From positions 1-64,000 of the forward strand of contig NZ_JAINFJ010000012.1 of the NCBI RefSeq assembly GCF_019966595.1: 64,000 nucleotides of DNA, written 5' to 3'. The notes beneath the pieces were generated by a model. The model ran no database searches. It saw only the letters and a list, made by a program, of their open reading frames with translations, and was not told the DNA's origin. Made by a program: the position numbers and the translations under genes. This document shows positions 20,854-28,206 of this stretch, piece by piece (within the stretch, counting starts at the first letter, position 1; every line of letters starts with the position of its first letter). The DNA is from Oricola indica (GTDB taxonomy: Bacteria > Pseudomonadota > Alphaproteobacteria > Rhizobiales > Rhizobiaceae).

Positions 20854-22431
20854 ATGAGCCTTTTCGGCAAGTTTCTCGGCGTCGGCAGCGCGACTGCGGC
20901 GAGCCGGGTTCTGGGCTTCGCGCGCGAGGCGCTGATTGCCGCCGCACTGGGCGCTGGCCCGGTTGCCGACGCCTTCTACGCGGCGCTACGCTTTCCGAAC
21001 CTGTTCCGCCGCCTGTTCGCCGAAGGAGCCTTCAACTCCGCCTTCGTTCCGATCTTCGCGAAGGAGCTGGAAACCGGCGGCAAGGACACCGCGGCGCGGT
21101 TCGCCGGCGAGGTCTTCTCCGTGCTCGCGCTCGTGTTGCTGGCATTCACGGCGGTGGCACTGGTTTTCATGCCATTCCTGACCGCGACGGTGATTGCGGC
21201 AGGCTTCCGCGACTCGCCCGACAAGTTCGACCTGACAGTGCTTTTGGCGCGCATCATGTTCCCCTATCTGGCCGCGATGTCGCTGGTCGCGATGCTGTCG
21301 GGCATCCTCAACTCGTTTCGGCGGTATTTCCTCGCGGCGCTGGCACCGGTGCTGCTCAACGTCGTTCTGATCGGCGTGCTGCTGGTGGCTCTCTACCAGG
21401 GCTGGGACGGCCCGAATATCGGCGTGGGGCTTGCCATCGGCGTCGCAATCGCCGGACTTCTGCAACTCGGACTGCTGGTCTACGGGCTCGTTCGGCTCGG
21501 TTTCCGCTTCGCGCCGCAACGGCCAAGGCTGACGCCGCAGGTGCGGCGTCTTCTCGCCCTCGCCGCGCCGGCGGCGCTGACCGGCGGGATCGTGCAGATC
21601 AACCTCGTCATCGGCCAGATCATCGCGTCGCAGCAGGACGGCGCGATCGCGCTGCTCAATTATGCCGACCGCATCTACCAGCTGCCGCTCGGGATGATCG
21701 GCATTGCTATCGGCGTGGTGTTGTTGCCGGAACTGGCGCGCGCGCTCGGCGCCGGCGAGACACGGACCGCGCTGACGTTGCAAAACCGCAGCCTGGAATT
21801 CGGGCTGGCGCTGACAGTGCCGGCGGCCGTGGCGCTGGCTCTGACGCCGGTGCCTTTCATCGCCGTCATCTACGAACGCGGCGCGTTTGCCCCCGAAACG
21901 ACACAGGCCGCGGCAAGCGCACTCGCCGCCTTCGCCATCGGCCTGCCCTCCTTCGTGCTGATCAAGGTGCTGCAGCCGGCCTATTTCGCGCGCGAGGACA
22001 TGAAGACGCCGATGTGGTACTCGCTCGTCTCGCTGGTGATCAATGCCGGGGGCAGCATCGCGCTGTTTCCCTCGCTCGGCCATGTCGGCATCGCCGCGGC
22101 GACAAGCCTCGCCGGCTGGGCCAATGCCGGCCTTCTCGGATGGACGCTGTGGCGGCGGGATCATTTCCGGCCCGCGCCGGAGACGCTTCGCCGCATCGGG
22201 CTCGTGCTGGTCTGCACGGCCGCGATGAGCATGGTCCTGCTCGGCTCGTGGGCGGTGATGCAGGAGCGTTTCTTCGTTTCCGGCATCCTCGTTCGCGCCG
22301 GGATCGCGGTGCTGCTGATCGCCGTCTCTATGATTGTCTATTTCGGACTGGCGATCGTGACCGGGGCGGTCGACCGCTCGATGCTGGCGCGCACGATCCG
22401 GCGGGACCGCGCGCCCGCGGCGGCCGACTGA
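20854..22431 (+). CDS. murJ: Lipid II flippase MurJ (MviN)
   Basis: MurJ is the essential inner-membrane flippase that moves lipid II across the membrane for peptidoglycan synthesis. The 525-residue product is almost entirely hydrophobic with about 14 helices. It starts with the family hallmark VGSATAASRVLGFAREALIA and RFPNLFRRLFAEGAFNSAFVPIF. Further on it has LLNYADRIYQLPLGMIGIAIGVVLLPELAR and KVLQPAYFAREDMKTPM, typical of alphaproteobacterial MurJ. Coupled to glnD with a 3-nt gap. Confidence 0.96.
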   Translation: MSLFGKFLGVGSATAASRVLGFAREALIAAALGAGPVADAFYAALRFPNLFRRLFAEGAFNSAFVPIFAKELETGGKDTAARFAGEVFSVLALVLLAFTAVALVFMPFLTATVIAAGFRDSPDKFDLTVLLARIMFPYLAAMSLVAMLSGILNSFRRYFLAALAPVLLNVVLIGVLLVALYQGWDGPNIGVGLAIGVAIAGLLQLGLLVYGLVRLGFRFAPQRPRLTPQVRRLLALAAPAALTGGIVQINLVIGQIIASQQDGAIALLNYADRIYQLPLGMIGIAIGVVLLPELARALGAGETRTALTLQNRSLEFGLALTVPAAVALALTPVPFIAVIYERGAFAPETTQAAASALAAFAIGLPSFVLIKVLQPAYFAREDMKTPMWYSLVSLVINAGGSIALFPSLGHVGIAAATSLAGWANAGLLGWTLWRRDHFRPAPETLRRIGLVLVCTAAMSMVLLGSWAVMQERFFVSGILVRAGIAVLLIAVSMIVYFGLAIVTGAVDRSMLARTIRRDRAPAAAD

Positions 22432-22539
22432 CAGCCACTTGAAGGATTGGCCGGCGCCTGCCATAAGCGCGCCGCAAGATACCCATGCAGACGGTTCTGA
22501 TCTGCAACGGGGCCCTCCACCAGCTTCGGGATCACGATC

Positions 22540-23604
22540 ATGAGCAGTTTCGAACCCCTCGTCTTTTCGGGTGTGCAGCCGACCGGCAACCTGACACTCG
22601 GCAACTATCTCGGCGCGATCCGGAAATTCGTCGCGCTGCAGGACAATTATGACTGCATCTATTGCGTCGTCGATCTTCACGCGCTGACCGTCAATCCGTC
22701 CCCGGCCGAACTGATCAACGGCACGCGGTCGATCGCGGCGGCGTATCTCGCCTCGGGCATCGACCCCGTAAAGCACATCGTGTTCAACCAGAGCCGCGTC
22801 TACCAGCACGCCGAACTGGCCTGGATCTTCAATTGCGTCGCACGCATGGGCTGGCTGAGCCGGATGACCCAGTTCAAGGAAAAGGCCGGCAAGGACCGCG
22901 AGAACGCTTCGGTCGGTCTGTTTGCCTATCCGAACCTGATGGCGGCGGACATTCTGGTCTATCGCGCGACCCATGTTCCGGTCGGCGACGACCAGAAACA
23001 GCACCTGGAACTGGCGCGCGACATCGCCCAGAAGTTCAACAACGACTATTCCGAACGGATCGGCGAACTGGGAATCGGCATACCGGTCGAGGTTGGTGAC
23101 GAAACCGTCAATGGCTACCTGCCGATCACCGAACCGCTGATCGAGGGGCCGGCGACGCGCATCATGAGCCTGCGCGACGGCACCAAGAAAATGTCGAAAT
23201 CCGACCCCTCCGACCTGTCGCGCATCAATTTGACCGACACGTCCGACGATATCGCCAAGAAGATTCGCAAGGCCAAGACGGACCCCGAGGCGCTGCCGAG
23301 CGACAGTGGCGGTTTCGAAGGCCGGCCCGAGGCGGAGAATCTGGTCAATATCTACGCGGCGTTGACCGGGACGAGCATGGACGCGGTTCTGAAGGATTTC
23401 GGCGGCCAGCAATTCTCGGCCTTCAAGCCGGCGCTTGCCGATCTGGCGGTCGAAAAGCTGAGCCCGATCGCCGATGAAATGCGCCGCCTGCTGGCCGATC
23501 CCGGACATATCGACGCGGTTCTGGCCGATGGCGGGGAACGCGCCTCCGTGCTCGCGGAAAAGACCATGGTGGATATCAGGCGGATCGTCGGGCTTTCCGC
23601 CTGA
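22540..23604 (+). CDS. trpS: Tryptophan--tRNA ligase
   Basis: TrpS charges tRNA-Trp. The 354-residue class I synthetase has the HIGH-equivalent motif in [18 protein letters not shown] and the KMSKS loop in [12 protein letters not shown]. The segment [19 protein letters not shown] is the conserved ATP/Trp-binding region. The start at 22540 is chosen because [17 protein letters not shown] matches the family N-terminus. It lies 108 nt after murJ and before the universal stress gene. Confidence 0.97.
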   Translation: MSSFEPLVFSGVQPTGNLTLGNYLGAIRKFVALQDNYDCIYCVVDLHALTVNPSPAELINGTRSIAAAYLASGIDPVKHIVFNQSRVYQHAELAWIFNCVARMGWLSRMTQFKEKAGKDRENASVGLFAYPNLMAADILVYRATHVPVGDDQKQHLELARDIAQKFNNDYSERIGELGIGIPVEVGDETVNGYLPITEPLIEGPATRIMSLRDGTKKMSKSDPSDLSRINLTDTSDDIAKKIRKAKTDPEALPSDSGGFEGRPEAENLVNIYAALTGTSMDAVLKDFGGQQFSAFKPALADLAVEKLSPIADEMRRLLADPGHIDAVLADGGERASVLAEKTMVDIRRIVGLSA

Positions 23605-23690
23605 GGTTACGCGGCGGGCTTTCGTGCACCGCATGACGCGCCAATATCTCGGCGCTTGAAGCGGTCGCGGCGGCGTGCCATTTATCGGCC

Positions 23691-24182
23691 ATGGTAACAA
23701 GACGACTGATCAACGAAACCGGCCATCACCGCAAGTTCATGGCGGTGATCGACGACACGCCCGAATGCGAGCGGGCGGTCCTCTATGCCGCGCGGCGCGC
23801 GCTCAAGACCAATGGTGGCGTGATCCTGCTCTATGTCATCGAGCCGGGCGACTTCCAGCACTGGCTGGGCGTCGAACAGGTCATGCGCGCCGAGGCGCTG
23901 GAAAGGGCGGAAGCGACACTTGCCAAGCACGCCGCCTTCGCGCGCGAGAAGGCGGGTATCGAGGCGGAGAACGTCATTCGCGAGGGCGTTCCGGTGGAGC
24001 AGATCCACGCATTGATCGAGGAAGACCAGGATATCGGCATTCTCGTGCTCGCCGCCGGCGAAGCCAAGGAAGGCCCCGGCCCGCTGGTCTCGTCGATCGC
24101 GGGGCGCAACGCGGCATTCCCCATTCCCGTGACCGTCGTTCCGCACAGTCTCAGCGACGAGGATATCGAGAGCCTTTCCTGA
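23691..24182 (+). CDS. Universal stress protein (UspA family)
   Basis: A 163-residue single-domain universal stress protein with the Usp fold: KFMAVIDDTPECERAVLYAARRAL for the first strand and helix, ILLYVIEPGD, and the C-terminal ILVLAAGEAKEGPGPLVSSIAGRNAAFPIPVTVV. In ATP-binding Usp proteins the phosphate-loop is G-x2-G-x9-G-S/T, and here GPGPLVSSIAGRNAA is only loosely similar, so ATP binding is uncertain. It is conserved between trpS and the nifU-like gene in rhizobia, which suggests a link to Fe-S or stress physiology. Confidence 0.88.
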   Translation: MVTRRLINETGHHRKFMAVIDDTPECERAVLYAARRALKTNGGVILLYVIEPGDFQHWLGVEQVMRAEALERAEATLAKHAAFAREKAGIEAENVIREGVPVEQIHALIEEDQDIGILVLAAGEAKEGPGPLVSSIAGRNAAFPIPVTVVPHSLSDEDIESLS

Positions 24183-24249
24183 CCGCGTCTGGCGCGCGTC
24201 GTGAAAAAGGCGCATGTCACTTGCTTGATATAGCCGACCATTCGGCCTA

Positions 24250-24267
24250 TTTTAGAAACATTCCAAA
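24250..24267 (+). promoter_or_regulatory. Irr-type iron control element (ICE) upstream of nfuA
   Basis: The sequence reads TTTTAGAA-ACA-TTCCAAA, a near-palindrome matching the rhizobial Irr box TTTAGAA-N3-TTCTAAA with one mismatch in the right arm. It lies 20 bases before the nfuA start codon. Irr is the haem-responsive Fur-family regulator of alphaproteobacteria, and NifU-like scaffold genes (fssA in Rhizobium) are reported members of its regulon. Function here is inferred from the motif and position. Confidence 0.6.
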
Positions 24268-24287
24268 CTGATCGCCGGAGCGACACG

Positions 24288-24857
24288 ATGTTCATCCAGA
24301 CCGAAGCGACCCCCAATCCCGCCACGCTGAAATTCCTGCCGGGCAAGGTCGTGCTCGAAAGCGGGACCGCTGATTTCCGGGACGCGGACGAGGCATCGGC
24401 GCAATCGCCGCTGGCCGGCGTGCTGTTTTCGATCGACGGCGTCACGGGCGTCTTCTTCGGCTACGACTTCGTCACCGTCACGAAGGATGACGGGTTCGAG
24501 TGGCATCATCTGAAGCCCGCGATCCTCGCCGGGATCATGGAGCATTTCATGTCCGATGCGCCGGTCATGATGACGGACAATACCGGCATCGAAACCGCGC
24601 CGGGAGAGGAATTCTACGAAACGGACGACGAGCCGATCGTGGCCACGATCAAGGAACTGCTGGATACCCGCGTTCGCCCGGCTGTCGCCCAGGACGGTGG
24701 CGACATCACCTTCAAGGGATATCGCAAGGGCACGGTTTTCCTTCACATGAAAGGCGCCTGCGCCGGCTGTCCGTCCTCGACGGCGACGCTCAAACACGGC
24801 ATCCAGAACCTGCTGCATCACTTCATTCCCGAAGTGCAGGGTGTCGAAGCCGTCTGA
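24288..24857 (+). CDS. NifU-like Fe-S cluster scaffold/carrier protein (Nfu)
   Basis: A 189-residue Nfu protein that assembles or carries [4Fe-4S] clusters. The N-terminal Nfu_N domain begins MFIQTEATPNPATLKFLPGK. The C-terminal NifU domain includes DTRVRPAVAQDGGDITFKGY and the CxxC cluster-binding motif in GACAGCPSSTATLKHGI. The start has a GGAG ribosome site. An Irr-like box lies in the promoter and a strong hairpin terminator follows the stop. This matches rhizobial fssA/nfuA in order and regulation. Confidence 0.93.
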   Translation: MFIQTEATPNPATLKFLPGKVVLESGTADFRDADEASAQSPLAGVLFSIDGVTGVFFGYDFVTVTKDDGFEWHHLKPAILAGIMEHFMSDAPVMMTDNTGIETAPGEEFYETDDEPIVATIKELLDTRVRPAVAQDGGDITFKGYRKGTVFLHMKGACAGCPSSTATLKHGIQNLLHHFIPEVQGVEAV

Positions 24858-24879
24858 CGAAACACAGCATCCGACAAAG

Positions 24880-24910
24880 AAAAAGCCGGGTTTCGAACCC
24901 GGCTTTTTTA
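24880..24910. terminator. Bidirectional rho-independent terminator
   Basis: A perfect stem AAAAAGCCGGGTT / AACCCGGCTTTTT with a 4-base loop. It has an A run on the left and a T run on the right, so it can stop transcription from both the nfu gene and the convergent L,D-transpeptidase gene. Confidence 0.9.
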
Positions 24911-24930
24911 TTTCGTATCGGCCTTGCCGA

Positions 24931-25557
24931 TCAGAGAACGATCACCTTCGCGCCCGGTTCGGCACGGTTGTAGAGATCGATAACGTCCTGGTTGATCATG
25001 CGGATGCAGCCGGACGACACATTCTTGCCGATCGACCACCATTCCGGCGAGCCGTGCAGGCGATACCCGGTATCGCCGCCCTTGTTATAGAGATAGAGCG
25101 CACGCGCACCGAGCGGGTTCATCAGGCCCGGCTCCATGCCGCCACGGTACTTGGCGAGTTCGGGCTGGCGCTTGATCATCGCGGCCGGCGGAGTCCAGGT
25201 CGGCCATGCGCGCTTGTATGCAACGCGCGCCGTGCCGGACCACGTAAAGCCCTCGCGACCGACGCCGATGCCGTAGCGCACCGCACGGTCGTCCTCGAGG
25301 ATGAAATAGAGATGCTTCGCATTGGTATCGACGATGATGGTGCCGGGCTTTTCATTGCTCGGATAACGCACGATCTGGCGGCGATACTTGCGCGAAATCT
25401 TGCTCGTCGGGATCGCCGGCAGCTTGTAGGCGCCGTCAGCCTTCGACGTGTAAGCGTTGATCATCAGGTTCGAACCAGCGTCGCTGATGGTACTGCAACC
25501 AGCCAGTGCCGCACTTGCAGCCACCGCGATGGCAATGAGAATGCGTGACCCCCGCAT
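24931..25557 (-). CDS. L,D-transpeptidase lipoprotein (YkuD domain)
   Basis: A periplasmic YkuD-family enzyme that can make 3-3 peptidoglycan crosslinks or attach proteins to peptidoglycan. The ATG at 25557 follows GGGAG and gives 208 residues. A lipoprotein signal ends in the lipobox ALAGC, so the protein is probably acylated. The catalytic domain contains IIVDTNAKHLYFILEDD and the active-site block HGSPEWWSIGKNVSSGCIRM with the nucleophile Cys. It is the only gene between nfu and mmcB and is convergent with nfu across the shared terminator. Confidence 0.92.
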   Translation of the reverse strand: MRGSRILIAIAVAASAALAGCSTISDAGSNLMINAYTSKADGAYKLPAIPTSKISRKYRRQIVRYPSNEKPGTIIVDTNAKHLYFILEDDRAVRYGIGVGREGFTWSGTARVAYKRAWPTWTPPAAMIKRQPELAKYRGGMEPGLMNPLGARALYLYNKGGDTGYRLHGSPEWWSIGKNVSSGCIRMINQDVIDLYNRAEPGAKVIVL

Positions 25558-25754
25558 GTCTTTCTCCCTCAAAAAGCCGCTACCGGCGTTCCAGCTTCCG
25601 CTCCGGCAACCTTGTTAGTACAGACTCACGAGCCTGTCATCTAGGACTCAATTATTGATTAACCATGAACATAAAGATGTGACATTCATCACACACCTGT
25701 AAAGCCAAAATACACGCGGATGCGCCGCTTGGCGAATCATGGCAGGTTGGCGCA

Positions 25755-26237
25755 ATGCCCCTTATCGACCTGCATTCGAAGAACCCGCTCGAGGATGGCC
25801 GCCAGTCGGCCCGCGCCATGCGAATCCGGCGCGGCGTGCAGTTGCTGCTCGCGGAAATGGGGGCCGCGCATTTGCCGGAACTGACGCTCGCCAGCGGCCG
25901 GCGCGCCGACATCATCGCCCTGTTCAGGGACGGCTCGATCTGGATCGTGGAGATCAAGTCCTCGATCGAGGACATGAAGGCCGACAGCAAATGGCCGGAC
26001 TACCGGGACTATTGCGACCGGCTGTTCTTCGCGACGCTGGAAGACGTGCCCGAGGCGATATTCCCACCCGATTGCGGCTTCATTCGCGCGGACACGCACG
26101 GCGCGGCGCTTCTCAGGGATGCGCCCGAAAACCGGCTCGCCGCCGCGCGCCGCAAGGCGGTGACGCTGCGCATCGCCCAGGCCGCGTCGCAGCGCCTCTA
26201 CGCCGCTGAACTCGCGGGAATCGATCTGCCGGAATAG
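25755..26237 (+). CDS. mmcB: MmcB family DNA repair protein
   Basis: A 160-residue protein matching MmcB, a putative endonuclease first described in Caulobacter as an SOS-linked mitomycin C resistance factor. The restriction-endonuclease-like core is visible as RRADIIALFRDGSIWIVEIKSSIEDMKAD, giving a D…E-x-K arrangement. The C-terminal half is helical. It is conserved across alphaproteobacteria as a stand-alone gene. It runs convergently with actR, with 10 nt between stops. No LexA box was confirmed in the 197-bp upstream region. Confidence 0.88.
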   Translation: MPLIDLHSKNPLEDGRQSARAMRIRRGVQLLLAEMGAAHLPELTLASGRRADIIALFRDGSIWIVEIKSSIEDMKADSKWPDYRDYCDRLFFATLEDVPEAIFPPDCGFIRADTHGAALLRDAPENRLAAARRKAVTLRIAQAASQRLYAAELAGIDLPE

Positions 26238-26247
26238 AAACGCGACG

Positions 26248-26802
26248 TCAGCGCGGCGCGCGTTTGGCCAGGATGCGCTGCAGCGTGCGGCGGTGCATGT
26301 TCAGGCGGCGCGCCGTTTCCGACACGTTGCGGTCGCACATCTCGAAGACGCGCTGGATATGTTCCCATCGCACCCGGTCCGCCGACATCGGGTTTTCCGG
26401 CGGCGCCACCTTCTCGCCCGGGCTGGCCGTCAGCGCCGCATAGACATCGTCGGCGTCGGCCGGTTTGGCAAGGTAGTCGACAGCGCCCAGCTTGACCGCG
26501 TTGACCGCCGTCGCGATGTTGCCGTAGCCGGTCAGTACGATGGCGCGCGCGTCCGGGCGTTTCGTGCGGATCGCCTCGATCACGTCGAGGCCGTTTCCGT
26601 CCTCGAGACGCATATCGACGACCGCATAGGCCGGCGGAGATTTTCTCACTTCGGCGAGGCCGCCCGAGACCGTTTCGGAGGTCGCAACAGAGAAACCGCG
26701 GCTCTCCATCGCACGGGCGAGCCGTTGCAGGAACAACCGGTCGTCATCGACGATCAGCAGGCTTGTATCCGGGCCGAGTTCGCTTGTTTCTTCCATACCC
26801 AT
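26248..26802 (-). CDS. actR: ActR/RegA-type response regulator
   Basis: A 184-residue redox response regulator. The ATG at 26802 follows an AGG site. The receiver has LLIVDDDRLFLQRLARAM, phosphoacceptor Asp in VVDMRLEDGNGLD and the Lys in DYLAKPADADD. A proline-containing linker leads to a Fis-type helix-turn-helix VSETARRLNMHRRTLQRILAKRAP, which is nearly invariant in RegA/ActR. It pairs with actS, 40 nt upstream on the same strand. Family members control respiration, nitrogen and carbon fixation, and acid tolerance. Confidence 0.95.
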   Translation of the reverse strand: MGMEETSELGPDTSLLIVDDDRLFLQRLARAMESRGFSVATSETVSGGLAEVRKSPPAYAVVDMRLEDGNGLDVIEAIRTKRPDARAIVLTGYGNIATAVNAVKLGAVDYLAKPADADDVYAALTASPGEKVAPPENPMSADRVRWEHIQRVFEMCDRNVSETARRLNMHRRTLQRILAKRAPR

Positions 26803-26842
26803 CACCTGTCCGTTTTCCTGTTCATATAAGGTTTTTGCCGCC

Positions 26843-28150
26843 TTAAGCCGAGTCCTGCATTGAAGAACGCGGCCACTCCACGACGACTTCCGCGCCTTTT
26901 CCTCCGGAAAACGCATTGGAGAAGCGAATTTTCGCGCCGGAACGCTCCAAAAGCGTCTTGGCGATGAAGATGCCGAGACCGAGACCGCCGCCACCGTTGC
27001 GCGGCCGATTCGGCACCCGCGACAACCGCAGATCCGGCTCGCCGATATTATCCAGAACCTCCGGCGGAAAGCCCGGCCCGTCATCAAGGATGCGGACGCG
27101 GACCGTCTGCTCGTCCCAGGACAAGCGGATTTCGACGACTTCCTTTGCGAAGTCGACGGCGTTTTCGACCAGATTGCCGAGACCGTAGATGATACCCGGG
27201 TTGCGGCGGCAGACGGGTTCCGTGCCGGCCTTGCTCTCGATGGGCGTGGTGATCTCGATACCGAATTCACGATGCGGCGCGACGACTTCCTCGATCATGG
27301 TGCGCAGCGCCATGCGCGACAGATGCTCCTCGTCGCCGGCGCCCAGCGTGCTCAGCCGCCGAAGGATCTCGCGGCAGCGATCCGCCTGGGTGCGCAGCAG
27401 GGCAATGTCCTCGCGCAGATTTTCCAGATCGAAGGGTTCGCGCCCCATCTCCTTGGCGACCAGCGAAATGGTCGCAAGCGGTGTGCCCAGTTCATGCGCG
27501 GCGGCGGCGGCCATGCCGTCGAGCGCCGAGATGTGCTGCTCGCGCTGCAGGACGAGTTCGGTCGCCGCCAGCGCATCGGCAAGGCGCCGCGCCTCCTCGG
27601 CGACCCGATAGACATAGAAGGCCGTGAACACCAGCGCCGAGACCACGGCGACCCACATGCCGGCGACGAAGACCAGCGGAATCTGGAGTTCCGTGCCGGG
27701 ATACCAAGGCAACGGCAGATGAACGAAGGCCAACGCCGTCGCAAACGCGATGGTGACCGCGGCCAGGATCGCAGTGAAACGGGGCGGCAGCGTCGTCGCC
27801 GAGATGATGACCGGAACGACAAGCAGGATGCAGAACGGGTTGGTCAGACCGCCGGTCAGCGCCAGCAGGCCCGTCAGCTGCGCGACATCGAAGACGAGCA
27901 CCGCGAAGACACCGACCGGACGCAAGCGCTTGTTGGCCGGAAACAGCCGCGTCAGGGCGAGATTCAATATCGCCGCGAGCGCGATCAGGAATACGCAGGC
28001 GATCATCGGCAACTGGAACTGCAGGACGATGGCGACGAAGGTCACGGCAGCGAGCTGGCCGAATGTCGCCAGCCAGCGCGTGTTGGTTATCGTCGACAGG
28101 CGCAACCGGCGGTTGCCGTAGCCCATCCCGGTGCCGAGATCATATTCCAT
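26843..28150 (-). CDS. actS: ActS/RegB-type redox sensor histidine kinase
   Basis: A 435-residue membrane sensor kinase with six N-terminal helices and the quinone-binding loop GGLTNPF, diagnostic of RegB/ActS. The H-box is AAAAAHELGTPLATISLVAKEM. The redox-sensitive cysteine of RegB is present in QADRCREILRRLS. ATP-binding boxes follow (LGNLVENAVDFAKE, ILDDGPGFPPE, GLGLGIFIAKTLLERSG). It phosphorylates ActR, encoded just downstream. hrpB is the next upstream gene, as in Agrobacterium. Confidence 0.95.
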   Translation of the reverse strand: MEYDLGTGMGYGNRRLRLSTITNTRWLATFGQLAAVTFVAIVLQFQLPMIACVFLIALAAILNLALTRLFPANKRLRPVGVFAVLVFDVAQLTGLLALTGGLTNPFCILLVVPVIISATTLPPRFTAILAAVTIAFATALAFVHLPLPWYPGTELQIPLVFVAGMWVAVVSALVFTAFYVYRVAEEARRLADALAATELVLQREQHISALDGMAAAAAHELGTPLATISLVAKEMGREPFDLENLREDIALLRTQADRCREILRRLSTLGAGDEEHLSRMALRTMIEEVVAPHREFGIEITTPIESKAGTEPVCRRNPGIIYGLGNLVENAVDFAKEVVEIRLSWDEQTVRVRILDDGPGFPPEVLDNIGEPDLRLSRVPNRPRNGGGGLGLGIFIAKTLLERSGAKIRFSNAFSGGKGAEVVVEWPRSSMQDSA

Positions 28151-28206
28151 TTGGTGAATATACGATGCGCATTTGCGTTTTTAAATGATGGTACGAGGCG
28201 AAAGGC

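Noticed and set aside
20986-23700. 904-codon open frame antisense to murJ and trpS
   Set aside because: Spans two unrelated real genes and their gap; His/Arg/Asp/Gln-rich composition typical of antisense shadows.
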